A program made the position numbers and the translations under genes. Below the pieces are notes generated by a model. It was not told the origin of the DNA. It searched no databases and worked only from the letters and a program-made list of their open reading frames with translations. This document shows, in pieces, positions 41,801 through 53,200 of a stretch of DNA of 64,000 nt. The stretch spans positions 2,294,001 to 2,358,000 of the forward strand of contig CP114119.1 in the NCBI GenBank assembly GCA_029959195.1, written 5' to 3'. The DNA comes from Dictyophora rubrovolvata (Eukaryota > Basidiomycota > Agaricomycetes > Phallales > Phallaceae). Each line of letters begins with the position of its first letter. The stretch's first letter is position 1.

Positions 41801-44800
41801 TACTAAATCATCCTCATCTTCATCCTGAATATATTCACTGTCAGCACGAATTGTTCCCGCAGGTTCATCACTGTACATCCGAGATAAAGCATCCGCGAAA
41901 CTGTTCGTTTTGCCAGGGATGTAAGAAATCTCAAAATCAAACTGATTGAGGATGTCAAGCCAACGGTGCTGTCGTGGTGAGAGATTTTTCTGTGCCATAA
42001 AATATTTGAGCCCTTTATGATCTGTACAGATGCGAAATTTGATCCCCAGTAACTGCGAGCGGAACCGTTTCAAGGACTCTACAATGGCCAATAATTCCTG
42101 TTCGTGTACCGGATAATTCTGTTGTGCGACATCGAATTTTCCTGACCAAAATTCAACAACAGCCGCCTTAGAAACATCATCTCCTTGTGTTAAAACACCA
42201 CTGGCACCCGTTAAACAAGCGTCCGTAACTAAATTGATACGTTCGGCACCAGGTGCATAATCAATAGCAACACGATGTTTATCTCTATGCTCCTTAACTA
42301 AATGTTGCACAGTTTCAAAGGCTCGTTGTTCTGTAGGACCCCATTGCCAGGGTTTACTCGATCCCGTCCTGGCTGTTAATACAGCCATAGGGATACGTAT
42401 CCCTTCACAATTTGCAGCCAAATACCCAACCGCGCCCAAAAAACTCAGCAACAAGTCTTTGTTGGTAGGTACCTTCCATTTTTCGATTTTATCAACTTTG
42501 TTTGGGTCCATCCTAATCCCTCTCTCATCTATAACGTGTCCCAGTATTTTCAAGACTGGTGCAAAGAACTGCATCTTGTCTGCCGACAAGAACAACCGTT
42601 CTTCACGGAGTCTTCCAAAAACAGTACGTATATGCTCAACATGGTCATTTATTGTGTCTGAATAAATGACCAAGTCGTCTAGATATACATCCATAAAGAC
42701 ACCAATGAAGGGTGCAAATATATAGTTCATTAAAGTTTGGTAAGTAGCTGGCGCATTACAATCCCCTTGCTGCATCACCAAACTTTCCATCGTGCCATCA
42801 GGTGTTGTGAACAGTGTCCGATTGACATGTGCGGGTATTACCCTTATTTGTTCGTAAGCATCTTTGCCATCCAGCAAGCTTCGATACTTATGACGAACAA
42901 CATTTCGAAGGATAATCCCCATATCAGGTAAAGGTGTTTTCAACTTCAATGTATTCTTGTTTTGTTCACGTTTATCCACAACAGTTCGTATACGCGGAAC
43001 TAATTCGCCATTGTTGGGCTTAGGCAATATCAGTAATGGTAAAGCATTCATTCCTGTTGCCAACCTCCATCGCCCACTTTTCAGATAGGCATTCTTTTTT
43101 GCCTGCCATACGGAACGCAATGCTTCTGGACATTTACTTGGTCGCCAAGAATAAATTTTATTCTCGTCAATTAGAGGTATTGAATGGTTAATTTTCTGTA
43201 AAGGTGGTAATTCAGATGTTTCCGCTGTCTGGCATAGATCCTCTGCTTCTGCTTTCAACATTATCCGGACCTTGTCCAGTTCATCCTCAAATAGTGTCGC
43301 CGCCGCTGAGTGTAAGGTAAATACATCTTCGCCTTCCACAATTAGCGGTATTTTGCTGCCCACTATTACTCTTGTAGGATTTAGCCCAATCAAAACGCGG
43401 TGTTCAAATATAAATGGAGTCCCAAGGATCAAGTCATAGCTCTCAAGATTCACGATATCGAAACGGCGCATTGTGTTGATGTTTTGATACCGAAAATCAA
43501 CCACGGCACACCAATTAATTTTAGATTGTGAACCCTGTACAGCCATCTGTAAGGTCAAAGGTATATTTAATTGCTCCTTCTTCACATTTAACTGGTCAGC
43601 TAGCGTTGTTGACATAAAGTTGGCTAGAGACCCGCTATCCAACAATGCCCTTGCTGCCTTGCCGTTGATGAAAACCTCAACTACTATTGGCTTTGGCAGC
43701 TGACGCGTGAAGTCCTTGACCTTCATTGCAGTACATTCAATAACTGTTTTAGAATTATCCTCGACTGAACTCTTCTTTCCTTTATGTCCCAGATCTGTTG
43801 CATATAACATCACTGCATTAAGTTCCACAGCATTCCGTTGTCTTTCCAGTTTATTCAACTTGGCAAAGTCCACAGCGCTGGACATCAATTTCGGTGCAGT
43901 GACATTATTAACTCGTGGAGCAGGCACATTATGGCGCAATGGGCAATTCCGGGCATCATGCCCCACTTGTTTGCAGTTAAAACATTTGCCTTGAGCCCGT
44001 AATTCATTTAATTCAGCCTTGGTAAGCCTTCTCCTAGAATCCAGTGTGGATGGTACTGATACTTTTTTAGTGGTATCCTCTCGGCGATAATTGACGACAG
44101 GTTGTTTTCCACTTTGAATATAAGAATTGACTTTGGCCTGAGTATACAAAGTACGTTGCTGTTCTGGAATTCGACTAGCTGAATTATTAATTTCTCCTCC
44201 CACATAAGAACGATTTTCTTTGCTCCGAGTTAATTCAGCTGCTTCAATGTGAGTTGCTCGTTTAATCAATCCCTGCAACGAAGTACTCTCAGGACTATAA
44301 CCAATTTTCATCCATTCCAACCGTATGTATTGCGCGGCTCCATCCCAAATTATCTGAACCTGCTGACGCTTATTTACATCAGGAAATCGTTTCGCTAATG
44401 TTTGTACATCACGTGCAAAGTCTCGAAAATAAGATCGACCTTGATAGGATCTCATCAAGCGTCGTCTCAGTTGTAGTTTGTAATCAGGAGGAAAGCAATA
44501 GTCAAACAGGGCATTAAATATTTTCCGTAATGTCCATTTCTTTGTCTTTAAAGCAACGTGCTTCATATAAAACACGCTTGCCTTTTCTCCCACAAAATTA
44601 ACCAACAACCGAACAGCCCATTTTTTTGACAAGGTCATTCGCTTAACCCAGACCTTGACTGCGAAAATCCAATGGTCAAATTCATCCAGATTAGGATTTC
44701 CTTTATAGATAGGTGGGTTATCTATTTTCATTGACGACAAGGCTTTTCTCAATATCCTTTTATTAGTGGCATCATCCACCTCTGAGTCCGAGGATTCCGA

Positions 44801-46092
44801 CGAACTTGAATCAGAGGACAAAGAAGAAGAGTTTGAACTGCTATCATCTCCACTAGAGTCGCTAGAAGATCTGTTGCCAGAAGAATCCTTATCACTACTA
44901 CTACTAGAGGAGTCTGATGGGTCTCCACCCCGGTAGCCTGCGACCTTCGCGAAGTATCCCCCTTCGGGAACTTCTGATTTATCTCTGGTAAATCGTGAAC
45001 TCTTCTTTTTTTCAGAGTAACGCTTCCTTTTCCTAGCCTTAGCGGCACTGGATTTACTCTTTTTCTTTTTAGATTTTACTTTATTATTCCCATCTTTAAC
45101 AACGGTAAACTGATTGAGGATGTCAAGCCAACGGTACTATCGTGGATCTCCTCCACATTAGAATTTCCCGTGTTTTTATTAGCCTCAGGCTTAGCACTTT
45201 CCCCCATATCTTGCCCAGGAGGTTCAACAACCTCAGCATTTACAGCTGCAGCCTGAGTGTCGGTATCTTCTGGCCTAATTGAAGCTGCAGATGCATTCAG
45301 GGCAGGGTGTGCTATACCGGTTGGGTTCGCACTATAATCAACAGTGTCCTCAAACCAATCGCCAAAATATTTCCTCTCGGTATCTAACTTGGACACTGGA
45401 GCTTCTTGTACCCGTACAGGATTGGTAGGGGTAATAAATCCATTATTATTATTCTCGCTATCTAAATGACAGCTTTCAAGGTTTCGGGTCAGGCGCTCAA
45501 CACGTCGGCGCACCACACCCATCTCCCAAGCATCGTCCTCAAGGGATTTTATATCCCTGAGCATCTGCTCCCTATCCTCTCTAACCCGATCCAATCGCTG
45601 CCTAAGGGCCGGCTCTGTCAAGGGATCATTGTCTTTTTCAGACTCTGAAACCCCCTGACCTCGCTCCCTATCCTCTCCTTCCATTCCCTCCTCTCTTAAC
45701 CCAACTTTGCTGTCCTCGGCTGTAGTCCCCTGTTCAGGGTTTCCAGCCTCGGACAGTGGGATCCCATGGACCCCAAACCCTTCTCTCCTTACCCCATATC
45801 TCTTCCTATCCCAAACTGCTTGCTCGGGACGAATCATCCCACTTCGCGTCTGGTGATACTGTATGCCGCTGTCGCTAACACTTGTATCGGGAACGTCAGT
45901 CGAAGTGAACTCGGCGGGTCGAAGAGTTGGAGTCGCAAATAAAGAAGGTGAAGATGAGATGAAAGACGAAGAAAGAGAAGACTCGTCTGGAACAGAAGTG
46001 ATTGTCGACATCAAGGTGAGCTAGCAATCGGTTGATCAATCCGATGCTGAAAGACTTTAGCAAAATAGACGAAGAAAGAAACTCAAAAAAGA

Positions 46093-46366
46093 TGTAAAAG
46101 TCGGAAGACTTTTACACAAGAACTTCAGATAAAATGAGGATCAGACAACAATGAGTGTAGTAACCTTCGTAGAATTAGAAGCTAAAGAATAAAATATCTA
46201 CATCTTGAGTATTTATAAGAAAAAGAAAGATTATCTAATAAGAAATAAAAGGAAACTTATGGAAAGAAACTATTAATAAAGACAAAGAATAAATGAAAGT
46301 AAGACAAGCTGACTACGTCTGTAGTCTCCGACTCGGGGAACTCGGATAAGAGTCCAGACTCTTACA
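46093..46366 (-). repeat. 5' LTR of the young Ty3/Gypsy element
   Basis: 274 bp, same ends as the copy at 38592-38865 and nearly identical over its full length. The element's internal sequence begins at 46092 and reads leftwards. Confidence 0.92.
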
Positions 46367-46700
46367 CACACCTAGGCTCGGCGGCTTGTTGAGACTAACG
46401 ACAACGATGTTTATTCCCGACGTAAGTATAACTTTCTACTGACCTTGTGCCAGGTACTAGACTTTAATTCTTGTTAGAATGAAACTAGTTCCCATTTAAT
46501 AGTCGACCTGTTTCTCCTTCGGGTGTCGGCCGGCCATGGTTGGGACATCTGGGGAATATCAAATGGTCGTCAAGACGGAAGGCTATGCACAAAAGGTGAG
46601 TACATACTATTTCACCAATCAATGCTCATTTGTTGGTAGGCATGGACATAAACCTCCCGCCGATGATCGTAATACTCCGTTCAAGTTGCTTCCTTCGTTG
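46367..46700. other. Short region between repeats
   Basis: No gene or repeat was clearly recognised up to about 46665. The last 35 bp (gatcgtaatac to cgttg) resemble 47425-47464, as described for the adjacent duplicated segment. Confidence 0.35.
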
Positions 46701-47201
46701 TGTAAGGGAGCGTAGCTCCCTACGCATGGTTTGTTAGCACCCGTCGGAGTATATTTTAGTATCCTTGTCCACATCCTTCGTTTGTCCTCACGGACACTCC
46801 TTTATGTGCACGTTTCTTTCTTTCTTTTCTTCCTTTATGTCCTCAGCCTCGTTTATTGTCCACAAGTCCTATGTGTATTTATGTTAGAATCCGGCGCACT
46901 AAGCGCCAGTATCATGCCCTATATGCATAGTACAAGCGCATCACCTCTCCCCTAGTCGTCGTTACCGACCACTAGGGAAGAGGTGAGTAAACCATATCGA
47001 TATAATAACATAACGTACTGACACACCTGTAGACTAATTAACTTACAATTTAAGCTTACATTTGATTAATAGATTAGCATTGTTTTATCCTCTCAGATGT
47101 CAGTCTAGAGCCTTCGTCTCAAGACTCGTGGTCACCTTCACTCAGCAGATTTAGTTCTATTCATGATGCAGTCTATCTACAGTAGAGATAGCCGCATCAC
47201 A
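46701..47201 (+). mobile_element. Solo LTR-like copy, same family as 61555-61885
   Basis: It begins TGTAAGGGAGCGTAGCTCCC, containing a palindrome, and ends ATAGCCGCATCACA. The first 200 bp and the last 120 bp match the copy at 61885-61555 read on the minus strand, including GTCGGAGTATATT, the TCTTTC-rich tract and the terminal block CTATCTACAG(t/a)AGAGATAGCC. It carries about 170 bp more in the middle than the 331-bp copy. No perfect target duplication is left. Confidence 0.65.
46937..46986. repeat. Inverted repeat (stem-loop) inside the LTR-like copy
   Basis: CACCTCTCCCCTAGT is followed after a short loop by ACTAGGGAAGAGGTG, giving an almost perfect 15-bp stem. It lies in the part absent from the 331-bp copy and may be the end of a separate small insertion. 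Confidence 0.5.
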
Positions 47202-47645
47202 GCTGATGTGCACTAGATGTATTCGCTCTAGACAGGAAGTGGGAAAGTCTTGATTCAAGTGATGAGGCAAGCTGTGAAAAGTTCTCCATGTGGCCGGAGA
47301 TATTCTTCTCTGAGCTCTGAATATATGCAAGGGCCTGCTGTTATATGTAAATTTTCTATTTCTGCAAGTCTGTGACACAGCATCATATGTTAGTGGGCTT
47401 TACATGTCAATTTAATTTTTGGCTGATCGTATGTAATACATACTCAGCTCAAGTCGCTTCTATTGCTGATGGCGTACTGGATGTATTTGCTACAGAGGCG
47501 GGAAAGCCTTGGTTCAATAGTCAATCAACAAGGCCAAGGCAAGCTGTGAAAGTGCTTTATGTGTTCAACACCTTGCCAGACATGTCCTTCAACATATGTG
47601 AGGAGTGACATAAGGCTATTTTTGCAAATTTGTGACATAGCATAG
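47202..47645 (+). repeat. Diverged tandem duplication (two copies)
   Basis: 47202-47385 and 47465-47645 are diverged copies. Shared words include gctgatg, ctagatgtatt/ctggatgtatt, gggaaagtct/gggaaagcct, aggcaagctgtgaaaa, tgcaagtctgtgacacagcat/tgcaaatttgtgacatagcat. The second copy also matches the sequence to the left of 46701, so it represents the same locus without the LTR. Confidence 0.65.
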
Positions 47646-47860
47646 ATCCGGGGATGTTAATATACCGAGGAGAAAACTTGAGTTAGAGAGGGGACCCTCT
47701 TGAGAAACAACAGAAATTTTAGAGATGGCAATATGAATATGGGTACGGAGGTGGGTAGATTGGTAGAGAGTGAAGTAGAAAGGAGTGCACCCGTTTTATA
47801 GATGATAGAGTACATGCACTCCACGTCTTCAAGACAAGTAGATCAATAGTTTCCCTGAGG

Positions 47861-48508
47861 TGTTATGTACGGTGGCCCGAAGCTATTCCGGATAGTTCCG
47901 AAGAAGTCCGGACCACGGGGTCAGATGGGAAACGGAGTACTGAAGTACGGGGTGAGGGACTTGACTTCAACTTATATGTTGTGCCCACTCGCCCAGCTTA
48001 TGATATCCCTCGATTTCGGAATACGAGGAAGTACGCAAGTATGTACAAGTCCGATAACGTGTGATACGATGACAGAGTACAAGTCCACGTCGTTGAAGAC
48101 AACGTGAATGATAAGTACGAGTTGACTCGAACGTTAAGTCCGAGCCAACTACGCAATACGGATTAAGAGTATGAGACGGACTGGAGATGAGAGAGTAACT
48201 GATTAAACTGATTATATTCAGACTAAGGATCCACAGCTGAGGGAGCTGGGGTTTAAATACAGGAGGGAGTGGAACTACGTAAATGGGGATAATGACAAAT
48301 AAGGGAAAGTGGGAATTGACTAGTGCAAGCCAAGATGACAACCAGGTACCTTATTACTAAGCAAGCGGAATACACATCCCCTTAAGGAAGATGTCTGATA
48401 CGGAGTACAGATGGAGTACAGGTCTCGGAGTTAAGGGGAAATACGGGGTATGTAGTACGGGATTTGGGATAGTCCGGGTTTGGACTCTGGGGCATGCGGA
48501 GCGTGACA
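47861..48508 (+). mobile_element. Solo LTR with TSD TGAGG
   Basis: 648 bp bounded by TGTTATG...GTGACA and flanked on both sides by TGAGG (47856-47860 and 48509-48513). An internal TTTAAATAC near 48252 could be its TATA-like element. It resembles the copy at 48935-49500 in layout and in part of its sequence (gacttcaactta-tgttg-gccact). No coding frame. It is the remnant of an LTR retrotransposon lost by LTR-LTR recombination. Confidence 0.82.
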
Positions 48509-48610
48509 TGAGGCAGTTGTTGACTCTTCTAAAGTTGTTTGATCATTGCACCTGAAGAGTCTCAGATAAGTTAGCTATATCTGACCCACAAAAAAACACT
48601 CACAAATAGT

Positions 48611-48840
48611 TTACAGCACTTTTCAAAAGCTAAGGCAGGTCAGCTAAGAAATTTCCCATCTGAGAACAAGGATTTCTCAAGCACTATGTAAGATAATTGC
48701 CTACTTTTTATTGCAATGGAATTGTATAGCCTTTATCTAGCACTTGCCCATATTTTTTGGGAGTTAATTGTGTTGAGTGTCTTAAAAAATCCAATATTTC
48801 AAAAACAGTCACCCACCTTAGCTTTCAAAAAGCGCTGTAA
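48611..48840. mobile_element. MITE with terminal inverted repeats and TA target sites
   Basis: The core 48614-48837 starts CAGCACTTTTCAAAAGCTAAGG and ends with its near-complement (CCTTAGCTTTCAAAAAGCGCTG), about 22-bp inverted repeats, flanked by TA on both sides (48612-48613, 48838-48839). The interior is AT-rich, 224 bp in all, with no coding frame. TA target sites and CAG termini suit a non-autonomous Tc1/mariner-pogo-type element. It splits a repeat also present at 37990-38120. Confidence 0.75.
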
Positions 48841-48934
48841 GCCAAAAGAAGAACAGCGATGAGCACAGCTGTGATGATGCAAACCAAGAGAGATGCTCAG
48901 CTGTTCAAACACTCTACACCCTGATACCCGACTG

Positions 48935-49500
48935 TGTTAAGTTCCCGATATACCGAAGATACCGGACTTCGGTTAACTCAGGCAGACTCGCGGGACCGAT
49001 GTCACAGATGATCGGTATACTGAGCAGGCTTCAACTTATGTGTTGCGCCACTTACTTGTACATGCTCAGCAATTTGCTTCGCAACACTCCGCGAATAGCA
49101 GATATATCAGTCAGAGGTTCGGGATAGAGTTCGGAGTGAGTCTGGATTTAGCAGTCAGATTTTAGAGATGAAAGTATCAAACAAGAATAGCCATGAGTTA
49201 GATGACTAGTTTGATTTCAGAACTGAGGAACTAGATACATGATTTGGGGTTATTTATACTATGGGAATGTACTAGTTTGTCAGCACTGATAAAAGCGGTT
49301 TAACAATAAAATGTGATTTGGATTACAATAAAATAATAAGACTAAAACGGGAATGAGCAGATTTGGAATATAATCAGTTATTGTATTCTAATTCAGGTAA
49401 TTCGGGTTTAATGGATTACTTCAGAGAAAACATAATCTTCAGAGTCGTAATTTGGAGTAATATTGGTCAGCAGGTTTATTGGCAGATCTGGATCTTGACA
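48935..49500 (+). mobile_element. Solo LTR with TSD GACTG
   Basis: 566 bp, TGTTAAG...CTTGACA, flanked by GACTG at 48930-48934 and 49501-49505. It begins with tgttaagttcccgatatacc and includes an AT-rich promoter-like part (gggttatttatactatggg, near 49245-49263). It is related to the solo LTR at 47861-48508. It sits inside the repeat copy that also carries the MITE. Confidence 0.82.
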
Positions 49501-49627
49501 GACTGCCTGATCACAGTCTTTTAAATCTTTTTTTACCTAGAGCCCTCAATAACTCAAAATCAGTATATGTACTCCATACAACATAGCAGAGTTCAAGAAT
49601 GATAAAATTGTGTCAGCAGCCCGGGTC
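49501..49627. other. Unassigned spacer between repeats
   Basis: A short AT-rich stretch with no recognised feature apart from the right-hand target duplication of the solo LTR. Confidence 0.3.
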
Positions 49628-49837
49628 TGTCAGGGTACGCTAGTGTCATCCCTTTCATTTCTTCCATTTATCTTTGGTTCCTATCTATTTTATTTATTTC
49701 CACATTTCTCGTATTTTATCCCACTCCTGGTCTTCCCCTTTCCTTCCATAGTCCCATTCTTCTCTTCAACAGGTGCTGAGCGCCCATTCCCACCAGCGCC
49801 ATGGCCTAGGCCCCAGCTAAAAGTCTGGGACTGGTGC
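49628..49837 (+). repeat. Partial LTR in tandem with the 5' LTR
   Basis: About 210 bp matching the first half of the 5' LTR (TGTCAGGGTACGCTAG onward) and ending at the start of the full 5' LTR. It gives a head-to-tail LTR arrangement on the left side only. Confidence 0.8.
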
Positions 49838-50243
49838 TGTCAGGGTACGCTAGCGTCGTCCCCTTATTTTCCTTCGTTTATCTTCAGTTCTGGTTTATCT
49901 TATTCATTTCCTTATTTCTCGTATTTTATCCATTTCCTGCATTCCCCCTTCCTTCCGTATTCCCTTCTTTCCCTCCAACGGGCACTGAGCGCCCATTCCC
50001 ATCAGAGCCATGGCCTAGGCCCCGGCTAAAAGTCCGGGACCGGTGTGTATCCATGCCCAGTCCATGAACCGAAGGCCGTGTGTGGCCTTTGCCGTTTTTC
50101 ATAGTATATAGTTAGTAGCCCTAGAGGAGGGATCCCTAAGTTTGTTCTCTTAGGATCCCCTCCCTCTAGGTGAGTTAGTATTATTCCTAGAATATATCTT
50201 GCTTAGGATCCCCTCCCTCTAGTCTGAGAGAGTAGCCCTGACA
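49838..50243 (+). repeat. 5' LTR of the old chromovirus
   Basis: 406 bp, TGTCAGGG...CCCTGACA ends, containing a tandem-like pair of CTTAGGATCCCCTCCCTCTAG blocks. Confidence 0.85.
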
Positions 50244-53200
50244 GTAGAACAAACTTCTACCCCGGGACCGGTCATTTCTATCAACATTCACCTTTGGAAA
50301 ATTGTCCTCGACAACGACTCGTTCCATCTCAAGTCCTTCCTCGTGCTCCGTCTATAACTTGACCCTTCCCATCCTTCTTACTGTGCACCTAGGCTATTTT
50401 TACTATCATGGAACCCGACCAGGCTACTCTGAATCTAGAGCAACGCCTCGCGGCTATGGAACAAAATTTCCTTACATGCAACACTCGACTCGAACAACTC
50501 CTATCTCATCTCGAACCGTTTCTTCAACCTCAACTCCCATCTGACTCTCCGTCAGAACCCCCAGTAAACCCTCAACCCGCCAATGTTCCCCCTGTCCGAG
50601 CATCGGCTCCATCTTCCACATGAGATTCATGAAATTCTCGTAATACCCGTCCCGCAGTGCCTCAGTCCTTTGATGGTGATAGAAACAAAGGACGCATGTT
50701 CTGGAACTCTGTCCAGATCTATATGAGCGCATGTAGCAAGGATTTCGCGACCGACCAAGAAATGATCATTTGGACACTATCATATATGAATGACGGCCGT
50801 GCCCACATTTTTGCTAATAGCCTGCTACAGAAGTACCTCGCAGGTGTCATTCCTTTCGCGACTTGGGGAGAATTCCGACTCAAGTTCGAAGAGGAATTTC
50901 TGCCCTTAACCGAACGTGATGATGCCCTCAACCTCCTCCTATCCAGCAGATATGCTCAAGGAGGTCGAACTGTAGAGGATTATGTGGACTCCTTCAATGT
51001 CCTCATAGAACGTGCTGGCTTCACGGATGGCTTCGCCATCACAATGCACTTTCGACAAGGATTAGACCCGACAATTCAGTCCAAGGTCGCTACCATGCAG
51101 AGCCGACCCACATACAAAGATTTCGAAGGCTGGGTCAAGGCTGCGCACATTTTTGACCAAGATAGAAGAGCAAACGAAGCCTTCAGTGCCACTCGACGTC
51201 AACAACTCCCAACCCCGTTGACTCCTAATTCCTTAATGATGGCTCCTATGTCTCGTCCTAGACTGACACCCTTCCTGCCTCTAAGACCCACTATCCCCCA
51301 GTACCAACCACCTCCATTCCCACCTCCTAGGCCAGTTGCTCCTGGGTTTGCTGCTGCTCCGCCTAGGCCGTCGATTCTGGTTCAACCTCCTCAACAACGT
51401 CATGACCCGATGGATGTTGATGCCACACGTCAACGGATGACCACAGAATCCACTAGATGTTACCATTGTGAACAAGCTGGGCATCTCATGCGTGATTGTC
51501 CTCGCACGCATGACATTCGTTTCGTGAACACAGATGAGATCGACAACCTTGTTGAACTGCTCCTTGCCCAAAAGGATGTTGCAGAAGCACAGAGTCGTGC
51601 AGGGCCTGGACCAACAGAGGAAGAAGAGACTCCTGCATCGGTAGCAACAGAGGATTTTCAGGAAGGCGACAAGTGAAGGATACACCCTCATTGCCGACAT
51701 TCAATAGATTCGACGTTTTGTACATAGATCGTGAACAAAATGATGATAGTAATTCGAATCCTATTACCCCTGCTGTATCTCCTAAAAACCCCCCTCTCCC
51801 TACACCTTCTTCTATGCTGTCACCTCCACAACTCTCAACTTTGAAGTGGAAGTCACTACCCTCTGAATATCAACTCACAGCCACCGCTGGTACTTAGAAA
51901 CTTGAAATCTCAGTAGAGCTCCAGAGTACTGACACAGGAGATTTGATCACCAGCAAAGCCATGCTTGATACGGGTGCTAGTGGTATGTTCCTGGACCGTG
52001 AGTTCGTTGAGAGACATCGACTCCCGACTGTCAAACTCCCGAAACCTATTCCTGTATTCAATGTTGATGGTACACCCAACCAGGCCGGTGCTATCACACA
52101 TGTGGTCAATCTGGTTATGAGGTATCGGTCCCACTCTGAACGCGTACTATTTACCGTTACCGCACTTGGAAAATATCCCGTATTACTGGGGCTACCCTGG
52201 TTCAAGGCCCACAACCCGGTGATTGACTATACTGCTGGAGAGGTAGAACTGACGCGTTGTAGTCCCCAATGTTGTTCCTGTGCGCCCAGCTGGCCTTCGG
52301 GTCGCCGCACTAAACGTTCCTTTCAACAGATCCGAACGTCTGGAGATGTGAAGCTTGACAACACCGAGGCTGAAGATCCTGACATGCCTGATCTGGCAGA
52401 CATGGAAGATGAGCTCCAGCTTGAGGACGGCAATTGACTCTTTGGTATTTCGATGGTTGACACTGGACCTGAGTTCCATTGTGTTGGCGCAACTGAGACC
52501 ATTTCACAAAGACTTGCTTAAGCTCACGCCAAGAACTCAGATGCTCCAGCCCCCAAGGGTTTTCGCAATATCGTGCCTGAACGATTCCATGACTTTGACG
52601 ACATCTTTTCCAAAGAATCCTTTGATTTGCTACCGATGTCAAAGAAATGGGATCACCCAATAGAACTCGTCTCTGGTTCAGAGCCCAAATCCAGTAAGAT
52701 CTACCTGCTGTCACCAAAGGAACAGGCTGAGTTGGACGTGTTTCTAGAGGAAAACCTCAAATCAGGACAGATCCGACTCTCGAAGTCGCCAATGGCCTCA
52801 CCGGTCTTCTTTATCAAAAAGAAGGATGGTTCCCTTCATCTCATTCAGGATTACCAGGCTCTGAATGCGATGACAATCAAGAACCATTATCCATTGCCCC
52901 TTATCCCGGAACTCATTAATAAGTTGCAGGGTGCCCGCTATTTCACGAAGCTCGATGTTCGATGGGGCTACAACAATGTGCAGATAAAAGAAGGCGATGA
53001 GTGGAAGGCCGTGTTTCATACTAATAGAGGCCTTTTCGAACCTTTGGTGATGTTTTTCAGCCTTACTAACAGTCCAGCCACCTTCCAGACGATGATGAAC
53101 GAAATCTTTGAGGACATGATCTCAGAAGGTGTCATCGCCGTATATATTGATGATATCCTCATCTATACATGAGATTTGGAACAACATCATCGTATTACTC

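Larger units (their letters stand above)
38592..46366 (-). mobile_element. Ty3/Gypsy LTR retrotransposon, whole-looking and young
   Basis: A complete 7.8-kb element in minus orientation, bounded by two 274-bp LTRs. A long open frame (44821-38948, 1957 codons) holds gag and pol together: a Gag region, a CCHC knuckle (CFNCKQVGHDARNC), protease (LLDSGS), reverse transcriptase (YLDDLVIYS), RNase H, then integrase with its HHCC zinc region and catalytic core, and a chromodomain-like tail. The order PR-RT-RH-IN places it in Ty3/Gypsy (Metaviridae). A separate 312-codon frame (46014-45076) precedes it. A purine tract (GAAGGGCGGA) sits next to the 3' LTR, confirming orientation. The flanking 5-mers (cgcac and cacac) differ by one base. 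Looks essentially whole; LTR similarity points to a recent insertion. Confidence 0.92.

Noticed and set aside
42459-42931. Plus-strand frames opposite the Gypsy reverse transcriptase
   Set aside because: Shadows of the coding strand of the element.
47202-47645. CRISPR-like or satellite array
   Set aside because: Only two diverged copies with no regular spacing; a simple segmental duplication fits.
47967-48341. Open frame of 124 codons on the minus strand
   Set aside because: It lies inside a solo LTR with perfect target duplications and has no recognised domain.
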